Origin: Morella rubra
Lineage: Eukaryota > Streptophyta > Magnoliopsida > Fagales > Myricaceae
Assembly (NCBI GenBank): GCA_003952965.2
Contig: CM025855.1
Coordinates: forward strand, 16,478,460-16,542,459
Length of the DNA stretch: 64,000 nucleotides
Reading direction: 5' to 3'
Shown here piece after piece: positions 1 through 11,782 of this stretch (position 1 is its first letter; each line of letters opens with the position of its first letter). A program made the position numbers and the translations under genes. The notes below the pieces were generated by a model. The model was not told where the DNA came from. It saw only the letters and a program-made list of their open reading frames with translations, and ran no database searches.

Positions 1-107
1 TTTTTGTGGTGCGACTAAAACAGGATAGTGCCCGTTTTCAACAAAGACTCTTATTCTAGCCAAATTTCGATGAATAATACTGAGTTTCTTTGGTTCCGTT
101 GTTTTCT

Positions 108-447
108 CACTACAACAATATTGGCTTTCAGGGACAATTTTTTTTAGACGGACAAAAATTCGTCTCTAAAAGCACCCTTTTCGAGATGAAAATAAAAATT
201 TGTCTCGAAAAGAGCAGATGTAAACATACGAGGGTCAACTAGGTAACGGAAAACCCACAGGGTGAGCCGCTCTTATCGGTTGAATTTGGGTGCGAAAAAG
301 GAGATCAGGTGCAGGTACGAGGGAGGCTTAGAGAGAGACACAGAGCCTCTCACTCTAGCCGAAAGGGTTTGGTTTTGACATGTACATGTAAAAAAAAGTT
401 TTATTAAGTTCAAAAAAAAGTTCATTGCGTACGTTTTTTTTTGTAGT
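108..447 (+). mobile_element. Possible short non-autonomous CACTA element
   Basis: The left end reads CACTACAACAATATTGG, the typical terminus of plant CACTA (En/Spm) elements. It is followed by subterminal GGGACAA and GACGGACAAAAA stretches common in this group. The candidate right end is TTTTTTTTTGTAGT, which mirrors the first bases (ACTACAA). No clear 3-bp target duplication is visible, so the right boundary is uncertain. No coding capacity was seen. Confidence 0.35.
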
Positions 448-558
448 AATTATTAGAAATATAATTCAAATAATAAAATCTACCACTTCCTAATAGCTTA
501 AGCCTTTGGGATAAGTGATAGATTTATATAGTATCATTCAAATGTTCTGACTCCACAC

Positions 559-1824
559 TGAAAGTTTGTCCGAGGAATTATTCGTACAGATTTTCTTCGA
601 TCTTGAAAGAAATCTTGTCTTTGAACAGTCTTCAAATTCTTCAGATCTTGTTTAGCTTATCACCTGAAAATTTGTTAGACCTCACAACCTTAGCAGCTCA
701 ATTGTTCTACCTTCTTCCTTTCCACGTCTCACAGCCGTCACAGGGTTTCTCAAAGTCCTAATGTCCAACTGTCTAGAAAAAGCTATTTTGTAGTCTTTTT
801 CTGAACCCTAGCTGTGATATGATGTGGGATCATTAGAGATCTCAGATCTCGGCCGTAGGATCACACGGAAAACTCTTTTCCATTAATTCCTTATATTCTT
901 ATATTCCAAATTTTGGGCTTCTACAAATTGTGATCCTGTCCGTTAACATATCACAATTTACCCCGAAGATAGATGAGATTGATTTGTGAAATCTCTTTTA
1001 CTAACAATATTAACTTATTTATCCTTCCACCATACTATATTCCACATAAGCCAATAGGATCAGAATAATATCACCGATTAAATCCCTAGCTCATATAATT
1101 CTTAATTCCAATCTGTAACCTGTTGAACTCCCAAATTGTTTCCAAAATAATTTATTAATTCACTGGCCAATGATTTTCCAGAGTTCAACCCCATACAGAT
1201 TTAATTAATATATACTATCTCGTTAAGAGACTGGTGGATTCCTTATTGAGCATTTATACAAAACTATTTACTATATACAAGACCCAACTTTGTCTGGAAT
1301 ATTTGACCTATAAAGATCATCACCAAATGACTCGGTCAAAGCACAAGTATACAACAAACAATTCCATATGCGTCTCAGGTCTAAGGATACTATAAGTTGA
1401 TTGTGCTGAATATCATTCTCACCATCAGTGATCACTTCTAGAAGATATTCATATTTGATCCCGTTCAATGCATGTACTCTTACAGTGCATCCACTCGTTT
1501 GCTTAAGGTCATCACCTCAATGACGGAGTACATCTTCCTATTTAATAGAGGCACAACGAGTGTAGACCTATATACATAAACATGTACCTTGGTCTAGAAT
1601 AAACGTCAAGTAAACAAGGAACCGAAAAATCATACTCTCCGCCTTTGATTCATTAATCATTGGCATAACTTTTCTACAATGTTACTTAACAATAATAAAA
1701 CTGTGTGACATCTTATGCCACAACATACTACCCATAAATAAATAAACACATGTGATAAAACAAAAGAAATAATTATCCCATAATCATTCTTAAATAAACT
1801 GGTTTTAAGGGCATATTTCTTACA
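559..1824 (-). mobile_element. Solo LTR, Copia family A
   Basis: The segment runs from TGAAAGTTTGTCC to TTTCTTACA, so on the minus strand it begins TGTAAGAAATATG and ends in CA as an LTR should. It is bordered by an exact 5-bp duplication CACAC at 554-558 and 1825-1829. No PBS, polypurine tract or coding region adjoins it, so it is a solo LTR left by LTR-LTR recombination. Homologous LTRs lie at 9702-10971 and, more diverged, at 17041-18263, plus the copy-2 versions. The minus orientation is taken from the 17041-18263 copy, which keeps a PBS. Confidence 0.88.
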
Positions 1825-2130
1825 CACACTTCATCGTAATTATAATTAAATTATTACACATGTTGGCGTTACCAATTAAGGAAGAGTTCGGCCACACATA
1901 TGGCATAGTTTATAAGACCAAATTTGTTTCACTTAATGCAAGCTAAAAGATGGATGCCCATGATGAATTTTGGTATCATAAAGATATGGTCGCATAACCG
2001 GTAATCACTAACACTTGATAATGTAAAGATAGCAAGTTTCGTTTACATCGAGAAGGATAAGCTAACGGCCATGTTTTCGCACATATGAGGGATCTATATA
2101 ATAAAAAACAGGTAAAATTGTCATTCTAGT

Positions 2131-2533
2131 CTATCTCTTGTATTTGACAATCTCAGCAATTTCATTCAAGCAACACCATTTAGAGGTAGCATAGTTTCCT
2201 GAAAAAATGATGATCGCATATGAGGATCCCTGTGTTGCTTTGAAGAGTACTTTCTTGGGAAATATTTTTTCCTCTCCTAAGATTTTCGTCATCCCTAAAG
2301 GTATGAATGCCTTTATGTTTTAATGCAACATATAGGTGCTTTGTAAAACTCTTGTGGGTGTCTTGGCCCCAGAAACTCAAGAAAACTTTATGTTTCGATG
2401 TAAATGTTAAAGAAGAAGAAGAAGAAAGAGCTATTTCTCCCTTTTTCTCAATTTCTGAAGAAGGAGGTGTTTTACTTTCTTTTCCTTTTCTCGAACCAAA
2501 GGATGACACTCTTCGAGTGCAGATGGATTCCAT
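2131..2533 (-). pseudogene. TIR-domain fragment of a TNL resistance gene
   Basis: The translation holds the start of a plant TIR domain: KHKVFLSFWGQDTHKSFTKH (TIR-1, usually VFLSFRGEDTR), then GIHTFRDDENLRRGKNIS (TIR-2). A one-base frameshift follows near 2255. In the shifted frame SYAIIIFSGNYATSKWC and CLNEIAEIVKYKR (TIR-3) continue to a TAG at 2131-2133. TIR domains of TNL receptors are NAD-cleaving signalling modules. Here the domain is frameshifted, stops early, and no NB-ARC or LRR sequence follows. A serine-rich, low-complexity leader of about 47 residues precedes the TIR core. It is a relic, not a working truncated TIR protein, unless the frameshift is a sequencing error. Confidence 0.8.
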
Positions 2534-4215
2534 GGACGGCTTGAAAGCTTGAGTAATGCAATAATAACGATTTGTAGACTTAAAAAGTAGGGAAGAATGC
2601 TAAAAAGATGCAAGCGACGATTCCCCTGCTTTCTAGAGCTCCAGCAGTGTGTAAAGATTGTCTTTTTTTTTTTTTTTGTAGATGTGTAAAGTTGGTCAAA
2701 CATAAGGAAATTTCATGGAGAGATGCAATAAAACCATTTACACCTCAGACCAACATCTCTTCTTGGTCTGTTTCTTTTCAACCCAACGGGTGTCAAGCCA
2801 TTTACACCTTGGACCAAAGAGCGAAGGCAAAAGATCCGCCACATCAAGAAGCTAGAAAGCACTAGAGCTTAATTGGGCTTCATCATTGCACTTGTATGCG
2901 TTGAACCTTTGTCGTCTTTCATCACAATTCTAACATAGTCTACTTTCAACCAAACATTCTGGCGCGGGGGTGTTGATAGGATCCCTGACCTAGGCCCCTA
3001 ACCAATGTCCAAACTCCTCACAAGTACAACTTATGAGTACATACGGCAAGTCCACGCCTCAAGGATAATGCTCGATTTGGCCGCCCATTGAGGTACTATT
3101 CAACATACTCGAGCTCTTTTCGATATAAAGAAAGACAAATTAAAAGAAGGATCGATGGTTGAAAAGTTGGAGGAATAGAACCACAAGCGTAAGCTTGAAT
3201 GGGCTAACATCCGAAACTAGCCAAGAACCTGAGGCTTTGTAAGCCTTAAGCTTGTAGAGCCGAACTCTGAGACAAGCCTAGTACTTACAGACACGTAAGC
3301 CTAAGCCACCAAAAATAAGCCTAGACTTGATAGACGGAACCTTGACAAGTAGAAGACTGAAGCTCGAGAGAGCCACGCCCAGAACTAAATACCCTTACTA
3401 CTTACTAATGAACCCTGCACAATGTCAATTAAAAAGCCAAAGCTCGAGAAAGCCACACCCAATCTAAATGCCTTCTCATCTGCAATCGTATTTTGAAACC
3501 TTCTCAAGAGAAAAACCAAGAAACGAGAGAGGCATGCCCGCACCAAATACCCTTTCCCAAGTCAATGCACCGCTAGTGGAGGGACCACCGCTAACCCACT
3601 AGTTTCCCTAGACTTGAGCAAGCTCAATCTAGAGTCTGACATGAAAGAACCATGTCGATGTTAGGCCAAGGGTGGTGATAGGGAACTACCTGCACCAATA
3701 AAAGGCATTGTGGCCAAAAGCTCCTGCAGAGATTCAATTCAATATATATTCAATGGATGCCTTACAATAGTGCCATAAAAGGGTTTTTATACTTCCTCTT
3801 TGGGCTTGGGTAGCAAGGGCCTTCTTTGTAGAGGAAAGGCTTGATTGCCACTCAAAATTTTATCTCCTAAGATCAAGCAAAAGAAAAGGAAGATCTTGAA
3901 AGATCCTTCCTTGGTGGCCAAAACTTGCCTAACTATGAGCCAATCAATCAAAGATTGATTTGCTCATTATTACCCTAATGTGGCAAGCCATATGCTTACT
4001 TAATGGGAGCTAATCTTAATTGCCACATGCTCTAAAATCTCCTAACATCAATCAAGGATCAATCTTTCAAAATAGGGCCAAGATTGTTTCCTTAATTGAC
4101 ATAAACCAACATGGTAAGTTTTGACTAAAAGCAAAATAAAGATAAACACCCATAAATTTGGGGATTTGGCCATATAGGGATGGGTCACCCTATATGGCAT
4201 TTGATTGCCGCCAAT
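2534..4215. other. Non-coding, probably old LTR-retrotransposon debris
   Basis: No convincing gene is present. At 2961 CTGGCGCGGGGG is followed by TGTTGATAGGATCC, which looks like a PBS or polypurine tract beside an LTR edge. A similar motif, GGTGGTGATAGGGAAC, occurs near 3667. The phrase AGCTCGAGARAGCCACRCCCA occurs twice (near 3361 and 3440). No matching target duplication was found, so the element cannot be delimited. Confidence 0.3.
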
Positions 4216-4580
4216 GGTGGCTGCCACCAGTGTGCTCCGCAGCCACTCCACCACCTTGTGGGGTGGTGACACCAATGTGTTCCTTGTGTCTTGCTGATGC
4301 TTTTGAACTTGCTCCTCCATATGCTTCTTCATGCACCGCCACGTCCAGTGGTTGTGTGGTGGTGCTACTGATCTCCTCCAGTTGGTCACAGGAACCTTTT
4401 AAGACAATTTTCCCATGCATTTCTTCTAGCACTGCCATGTCTGGTGGCCATGGGGTGGCGCTACCAATCCACTTCTTGACTCCTCCTGAGTCACCTTGCA
4501 TTACTTCATGATAGGCTCTTTCCATGCCATGTTGAGGTTGGTGGCCTTGGCGGCCACTCTTCAATGCCATGAAGCATGCC
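4216..4580. repeat. Degenerate ~96-bp tandem repeat
   Basis: The motif GGTGGYGNYACCARTG recurs at 4216, 4262, 4358 and 4454, giving spacings of 46, 96 and 96 bases. The repeat is open on the minus strand, where related blocks read IGSATPWPPDMAV, ISSTTTQPLDVAV and IGVTTPQGGGVAA. It could be part of a degraded retrotransposon gag or LTR; no domain is recognised. Confidence 0.5.
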
Positions 4581-4687
4581 AATGTGTTGCTGCATATGCC
4601 CTAACCCGTGCCATGGCTTATCAATGGCATGTTTGAAGCGCGTGTTAACCTCGGTTGAGTTAAGTCTCTAATGGGGGTCTTGTCAGG

Positions 4688-7600
4688 TGTGAGACCCCAA
4701 CTTTATTATTTCTTTTATTTTAAAGAATTATGACTCCTTAAATTGTATTGCTCAAATTATTATTATTACTCTAATTTTTGAGAGAGGCATGTATGGGGAG
4801 ATTAATCTAATGTATGTCTAGGTAGAATTTTCCTCTAGCGTTTTTAGGAGTTTTAAGCTAGGATTTAAATGTTATATTAATTTCAATGTTAAAGTTTGGT
4901 TAATTTTAATTAGATTTAATTTAGGCTAATTATTTTAATTCATGTCCCCTAAGTTACAATATTTGGAAGCATTTAATTGGGAGATTTTAATTAGGGCTTA
5001 ACCTTGAAATATGGGAGACTTAGGGTTTAATATGGGATGGCATGATTTGGGAATTTACATGGTAGCAAAAAAAAAAAAAAGAAAGAAAGGTGGAAGAATG
5101 GAGAATCACGTGAAAGAGAAGGGAAAGGGGGGGGGCAGCCTTGTCTTTTCACCCCCAAGCCCTTGTCTTTCACGCCTAAACACACCCCACCCCCTCTTGC
5201 CGCATCTTTCACTTCTCCTTGCCCTAAACCGCACATTTGCACTAGCCTAAGACACCCACCCGAGAAGAGAGGAAGAGAAGAGAAGAAGAAGAAAAGAAGA
5301 AGAAGAAGAAGAGGAAGAAGAAGAGGAGGAAGAGGAGAACATCAAGGTAAAATCCTTGCTGGCCGAAAATCATTACCCCATCTCACCCATATTCTTCTTG
5401 TTTTCTTGTAATGGTTGGTTGTTGTTGGTAGTTGTTTAGGTTGTTTCTCTTTGTATTCTTGGGTGTTTAGGGTAGATCTTGCTAGTAATTAAGGGTAGAA
5501 TAGCTCTCACATGAAAACATGGGGAAGATGGTCAGATCTGGAAATCCTACTCAAGAGAAATCATTTATGCACCCTAAGTGTTTGATAAAAAGCTTGAAAG
5601 AGGGCTGAAATTGGTTGGTGTGAGTATGGCCGAATTTATTGGCTTGATGTGTTAGGGTTATACATGTTAAACAAGAACCACCAAGCCCTAGGTGCTAATA
5701 TATGTTCAGATCTGAAATTATGCAAGAGGATCATTTATGCACCCTAGGTGTTTGATAAAAGCCCAAAAGAAATGGATAAATGCAATAGTTTAGCTTGATG
5801 AAGATGGAATCTTGGTTTTGTTGTAAACTTTGAATTGGAGTTGTATAAGAGGGAAGAATGTGAGGGAATGGTTGCTGTTATGGGATGTTAAATTAGTCTT
5901 GGATGATTGTTGGTGACATGAAGAGATTAGGGTTTGGTTGTTGGAGGATGGGAAGGTTAAGAAGATTATTGTTGTTGCTGGAACTTAACCTCTGCAGATT
6001 TCAAGACTCGAATTTGGAGTGTGTTCTGATGTACTTGTGCTGATCTCTTGATCTTGAGAGGATCCTAGATCGTAGCCCTAGGAAATAGGAAGATTTTAAG
6101 CCATACCTTGGATGATTCCGATAATTATCGAGTGAGATATGCGTTGTTTAAGGTCCGGACGTCAAGCTGCCAGCAGCCTTGCACGTCCGGAATGTCAGCC
6201 CATTTCGGATGTCTTTTGAAGGATCAAGTTAAGTCCAAATTTTACGATTTAGGTCTTGAATTTTAAGTCTGTGAAAGAAGAACATTTTAAGGTAAATTTC
6301 GTGTGATTTAGAGGTGTAATGAATAAGTTGTGATGTTTTGAAAGTGGAAGGCTGAGCTGGAGGCAGCAGCAGTATTACTCTAGGAATTTTCTCTGAGATG
6401 AAGTGTTTTCGACAATGCATGGACATTTCGATGTTTATGATTTTTATCCTCAAGCTTGAACTATGAAAGGAGAATATTTTAAAAGAAATTTCATGTAATT
6501 TGGAGCGGTGTTTTTGAAGTTATGAATTTTGGAGCTGGAGACGTCGGGGCTGCCCGCTTGGACGTCCTCAGCAGCTCGCATTTTCGAGTAAATCTTTCAA
6601 GTGGCAAACGAGCTCCAAATTACCTGGAATTTGAACGTACGATGAAAATTAGTGTACGGTTCAGTTTGGCATCCAAATTTTTATTGCTTCAGCAGCCTTA
6701 AGATAATACTTTACCGCGTAGGATCACCATTGGGAAGTCAAGAAATGTGGGCGATTTTGTATGATGTGCTGAAGTTGATTGAATGATTGTTCTATTCTCT
6801 AATATTTAGCAAAACTCTAAATGACATTAGTATAACTCATTTGTAGGCAAGGTGCCACCATAAGCTCAAGTGGACGGAGGTAAGTGGAAAATTATGTTTT
6901 TCCAAAAACTGGAATGATACACATTATGGATATTTATCATCAAGCATGACATGAGCACGTCATGAGCATTTGCATTTATTTTTCTCATAAGGATGAAAGA
7001 GAAATTTTATGCAAATGAAGTACAAATTTATGTTACTACGTTATGATAAGTTATGAGGCGTGCATTTACGATTTTTCATTATCAAGCATGGCATTATCAA
7101 GCATGACATAACATGAGCATTTGCATAAGTTCTTTTGTGCAAATGAAAGATGATAAGTATGTTATCACAAGTCTAGTTAAAGGACTAAATAAGACGGTCG
7201 GTACCGTACCAATAAGATAGGACATCCACTCCGAAGGACGAATGCGAGAAGGATGGATGATTCCTAAGGGGCACCCACTCCGAAGGACGAATGAGAGAAG
7301 GATGGGTAGGTCCGAGGTATGTGCAATCACACCGAAGGATGCTTGCAAGAAGGTGTGAACCTCCAAGGGTTGAGTCTAGCCATTAGGCCTGGGGCCACAA
7401 CAAGGGCTAGCTCAACCAAATGATGTGTTCCCAAGGGAAAAGGGAATAGTTCCGAAGGAACGCACAACCCTGACTTCAGGGGTAAATGGAGCGTGATAAG
7501 TAGCCAAATCAAGAAAGAAAGAAAGGTTTTCAAGAAAGAAATATTTTCAATCAAGAAATGTTTTTTTTATTTTCAAGATCAAGTACAAGTACATTGTCAC

Positions 7601-8110
7601 ATGCATATGCAAGCATCAATATGCATCCATGATTTATGCAAGACATGCATTATTTATTGCATATAAGCCCTTACTGAGTCTTTCGACTCACAGTTTTAAA
7701 TTGTACCATTCCAGACAATATTTCAGGCGGGGACACCTAGGAGAGGGACCGACGAGAATACCCTCTTCCCTTTTGTTGTTTCATTTAAAAGCATTAGATA
7801 TAATTTTTGGAAAAGCCGACATGAGCCTCCGTGGTGTGGTGGTCATGAGTTATTCGGCCTAGTAAAGTTTAAGATTTTTAACCAATTGGTATTTTGAGAC
7901 TGTTTTGTAATTAATTACTTCAAGTCATTGATCAAGATGCAAGTACTAGAAATAGGATCCCAAGTTCCGTATGCGCGTTAATTGCTAACTTTAAAAAAAA
8001 AAAAAAAAAAAAACCCGCTGCAAGAATTTAGTACGTTCGCTGGAGTGTTCCTTGTTGGGAATGCTCGCGGCTGTCATTAGCTTCGATGAGCTAGCGTTCG
8101 GGGCGTGACA
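4688..8110. mobile_element. 3.4-kb solo LTR, Ty3/gypsy chromovirus type
   Basis: The block starts TGTGAGACCCCAAC and ends GTTCGGGGCGTGACA, the TG...CA ends and GACCCC/GGGGCGTGACA style of Del/Tekay chromovirus LTRs. An exact 5-bp duplication TCAGG flanks it (4683-4687 and 8111-8115). It is 3,423 bp and has no pol sequence, so it is a solo LTR; a length over 3 kb fits this lineage. A short-period repeat lies inside at about 7195-7360. The lineage call is from recall of LTR ends; the boundaries are read directly. Confidence 0.85.
7195..7360. repeat. Short tandem repeat inside the gypsy LTR
   Basis: Two clear units of about 66 bp carry CACTCCGAAGGACGAATG followed by GAGAAGGATGG (near 7228 and 7279). 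A third, weaker unit has CACACCGAAGGATGCTTGCAA near 7329. Such arrays occur in regulatory parts of long chromovirus LTRs. Confidence 0.55.
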
Positions 8111-8115
8111 TCAGG

Positions 8116-9696
8116 TGCTCCTATAGTCATGTCCGGCGGTACCCCTCTCCCACCATGGGGATTGGTTGATAGGGTCAAATTTGAATCCTCTTATAGATAA
8201 ATGCTGCTCAAATTCCACAACAAATTGACCATCAACCCCAAGTCTATCAGCATTCAAAATAACTACATCTCCCTTCAACGCCAAAGACATTTTATGTTCT
8301 AAAGGTTGAAGGACAAACAGAAGAAACATCAAATAATGATAGTAAGGAAATGAAAAAAAAGTGATAAAAAGAAGTCCTGGCCTAAATGGGCTAGTCCTAT
8401 ATATACAACCATGCGAAGTAGCTTTTACGATAATTAAATCACCTCACTAGGAGCAAAAGCTGTACGAACCTGCAATAGTATGAAATTCTAATGCAACCAA
8501 TCGCTCATTAAATAAATACATGTCCTTCTGTAATTTCACATAGTTGTGTATCTTATGAGGTAGTTCTAGAAAACATGGTCTCAAAAGATTAATCCTAAAC
8601 TTCAGAATCCTTTGCAGACTAAACAAACACAGATTACTTACACAAAACATATAAACATGGATTATCTGACAAGCACAGGTCGTTGAAAAAAAAAAACTAT
8701 TAGGGTTGTGAATCTAAAGAAAATGTCATATTTCTCAGACTGTGCCATGTTATCACCAAGAGAGGGAGAGGAGAGGGAGGGGTGCGCCACTAGTCACACC
8801 GAAGGGGGAGGGGGTTCAAGCGAAGGGGAAGGAGAAATTCTATAGAGAGCTAGAATACGGGGAAAGGGAATCAAATCATGGAAGGAAGTTACAGAGGCAG
8901 AGACGTCTCTATCTCTTTCTCTATCCAGAGTTAATGCAGCGCAATGAAAGTAGTCTCACATCCTCAAAATTTATCTGAAATGATGATTATGGTGTATTAC
9001 AGGAGCTTCTGGATTTCTGAATGTAGTGAATCGTGGATAAGCTCTTGAAAAAAATCTGCATTTAGTTTTTGGTTGTTGATTTATCTGTCCTGCACATCAA
9101 TTTGTCAAAGCAGTTTCGTTGAGTTTCCTTAGAACAACCAGGGGGAGGTTTTGCTTATGACAAAGATCTTTATTCTCCTTCTATCTAATTCGTTTATCTA
9201 TGTATTTACTTATTTAAATTCATATGCTTCCTGGAAATCGGATTTAAAAAATGTGTTATCTATTTCCGCTACTGATAATTTCCTTCCAGAATCCAAACTC
9301 AATAATGAAAACAGCACTTAATGACTTTTTTGTAGTTACTCTGTTCCTACATAAAATACAAACCACATTTTCCAGCAGCTTCTAAGGGATCTTAACTCTC
9401 CCATCTATCCCCCAATAGGATTCACATTACTTACAAAAGTAAGAAATTATAAGGCACTGAGTCATGCACCATGCAAAGCAAGAAACAAATCTAGCCAAAG
9501 ATATCATGGTGTTGCACATAATACATGCAAAGTGAATGGAGTAACATCCATGCTTCTAGTGGTATCCACAATTAAAAAAAAAAACACAGAATCAATTTAG
9601 ATTAGCCAAAAAAAAAGAGACTAAACAAGCATCAGTTTGGATACTAGATAGCTAGGTAGCTAATATTTTGTCATTATGATCGGGATCATTAAGCTT
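8116..9696. other. Unassigned region with two weak exon-like stretches
   Basis: No gene is recognised. On the minus strand an open stretch at about 8111-8290 (LKGDVVILNADRLGVDGQF) follows a plausible acceptor CCTTTAG. Another at 8470-8600 (KIHNYVKLQKDMYLFNERL) ends at a plausible donor GCAG|GTTCG. These could be two neighbouring exons of a decayed gene, but I do not know the family. The rest is A/T-rich. Confidence 0.25.
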
Positions 9697-9701
9697 GGTA
9701 C

Positions 9702-10971
9702 TGAAAGTTTGTCTGCGGAATAATTCTAACAGATTTTCTTCGATCTTCGATCTTGAAGGAAATCTTGTCTCTGTACAGTCTTCGAATTCTTCAGATCTTG
9801 TTTAGCTCACCACTTGAAAATTTGTTAGATCTCACAACCTTAGCAGCCCAATTGTTCTGCCTCCTTCCTTTGCACTCCTCACAGCCGTCACAAGATTTCT
9901 CAAAGTCCTAATGGCCAACGGTCTGGAAAATGCTATCTTATAGTCTTTTCCTGAACCCTAGTTGTGATACGGTGTGGGATCGTTAGAGACCTCAGATCTC
10001 GGCCATAGGATCACATGGAAAACTCTTTTTCATTAATTCCCTTATATTCTTATATTCCGAATTTTGGGCTTCTACTTATTGTGATTATGTCCATTAACAT
10101 ATCACAATTTACCCCGAGAAGATGAGATTGATTTGTGAAATCTCTTTTGCTAACAATTATTAACTTATTTATCCTTCCACCATACTATATTCCACATGAG
10201 CCAATAGGATTAGAATAATATCACCGATTAAATCCCTAGCTCATATAATTCTTAATTCCAATCTGTAACTTGTTGAACTCCTAAATTGTTTCCAAAATAA
10301 TTTATTAATTACACTGGCCAGTGATTTTTCAGAGTTCAACCCTATACAAATTTAATGAATATATTATCTCGTTAAGAGACTGGTGGATTCCTTATTGAGC
10401 ATTTATACAAAACTATGTATTACATACAAGACCCAACTTTGTCTGGAATATTTAATCCATAAGGATCATCACCATATAACTCAGTTAAAGCACAAGTATA
10501 CAATAAACAATTCTGTAAAAGCCTCTCAAGTCTAAGGATACTATAAGTCGATTGTGCTGAATATCATTCTCACCATCAGTGATCACTTTTAGAAGATATT
10601 CATATTTGATCTCATTCAATGCATGTACTCTTACAGTGCATCCACTCATTTGCTTAAGGTTACTACCTCAATAACAAAGTCCATCATCCTATTTAATAGA
10701 GGCACAACGAGTGTAGACCTATATACATAAACATGTACCTTGGTCTAGAACAAACGTCAAGTAAACAAGGAACCAAAAGTCATACTCTCCGCCTTTGATT
10801 CATTAATCATTGACATGACTTTTCTACAATGTTACTTAACAATAAAACTATGTGACATCTTATGCCACAATATAATACCCGTAAATAAATAAACACATGT
10901 GATAAAACAAAAGAAATAATTATCTCATAATCATTCTTAAATAAACTGGTTTTTTAGACATATTTCTTACA
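9702..10971 (-). mobile_element. Solo LTR, Copia family A
   Basis: The LTR runs from TGAAAGTTTGTCTGCGG to TATTTCTTACA and is flanked by the exact 5-bp duplication GGTAC (9697-9701 and 10972-10976). It is colinear with the LTR at 559-1824. No PBS or internal sequence remains. It lies downstream of the CYP79 relic, outside its recognisable codons. Confidence 0.92.
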
Positions 10972-11782
10972 GGTACAACTGAAAAGGCAAGCGCAATTCT
11001 ACATATGGCTGCGAGGGTTTGGCAAAGAAAAGTTGGTCATTCTTCGCAAGGCCCATGTTCTGCATCTACTGGCCGAAATGCTTCATCAAACCCTTACAGG
11101 AGCCTTGCAAATAACTGCAAACTAATGAGTGTCCCTTGCGTGCCACCCATGCACCCTCGCCTTCCTGTAGGTGAGAAAATGAAATTCAAAGTTGCACTGG
11201 GGATTGAACCTTGAGGGGGTCCTAAACTCTTGGTTTTAGTCAGTGCATGACTAGACTACCTTTGGGATACAATAGTTTGCCACGATAAGGTCAGCAGTTG
11301 AGACGTAAGGGAAGCTGAGGAAGATCAGACTGTTGAACAAGTCTCTCCTTTCCAACCACCCTAACTATTTCCTCCGCCACTCCACTACATTGGAAGGATC
11401 ATCCATAGATCCAACCACTGGTTCCTGCATAAATAAGAACCAAACTATTTAGCATGCAAGCCACTAATATGTATAATGTGTAAAACGTGATCCACCTACT
11501 TTCTTCCTTAAAACCAGTCAAGTGGATGCTTTCTTTCTTAATTTTATCTGGAAGATCCATATATATAATTTACCTCAATTATTTGTGCTTTTATCTCAGC
11601 TAATAATAGTAACATGTCATCCTTAATTAAAATGAAAACGTCAGGAAGGTCCTCGAGCATTTTCCTCTTGCATTATTTCCATTTGTACTCTCTCATCACG
11701 ATCGAATCATCAGATATACTTTTGGATGACCTTCAAAGGATTCTTGACAACCTTCTTGTGGCCATCTAGATCAAGTGGCTTC

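Noticed and set aside
8742..8978. Plus-strand frame beginning MPCYHQERERRGRG (also in copy 2)
   Set aside because: Low-complexity purine-rich sequence with no domain and no splice support; its presence in both copies only reflects the duplication.
11005..11214. 69-residue plus-strand frame (MAARVWQRKVGHSSQ...)
   Set aside because: Short, next to the CYP79 relic on the other strand, and ends in a common plant repeat phrase; no evidence of a gene.
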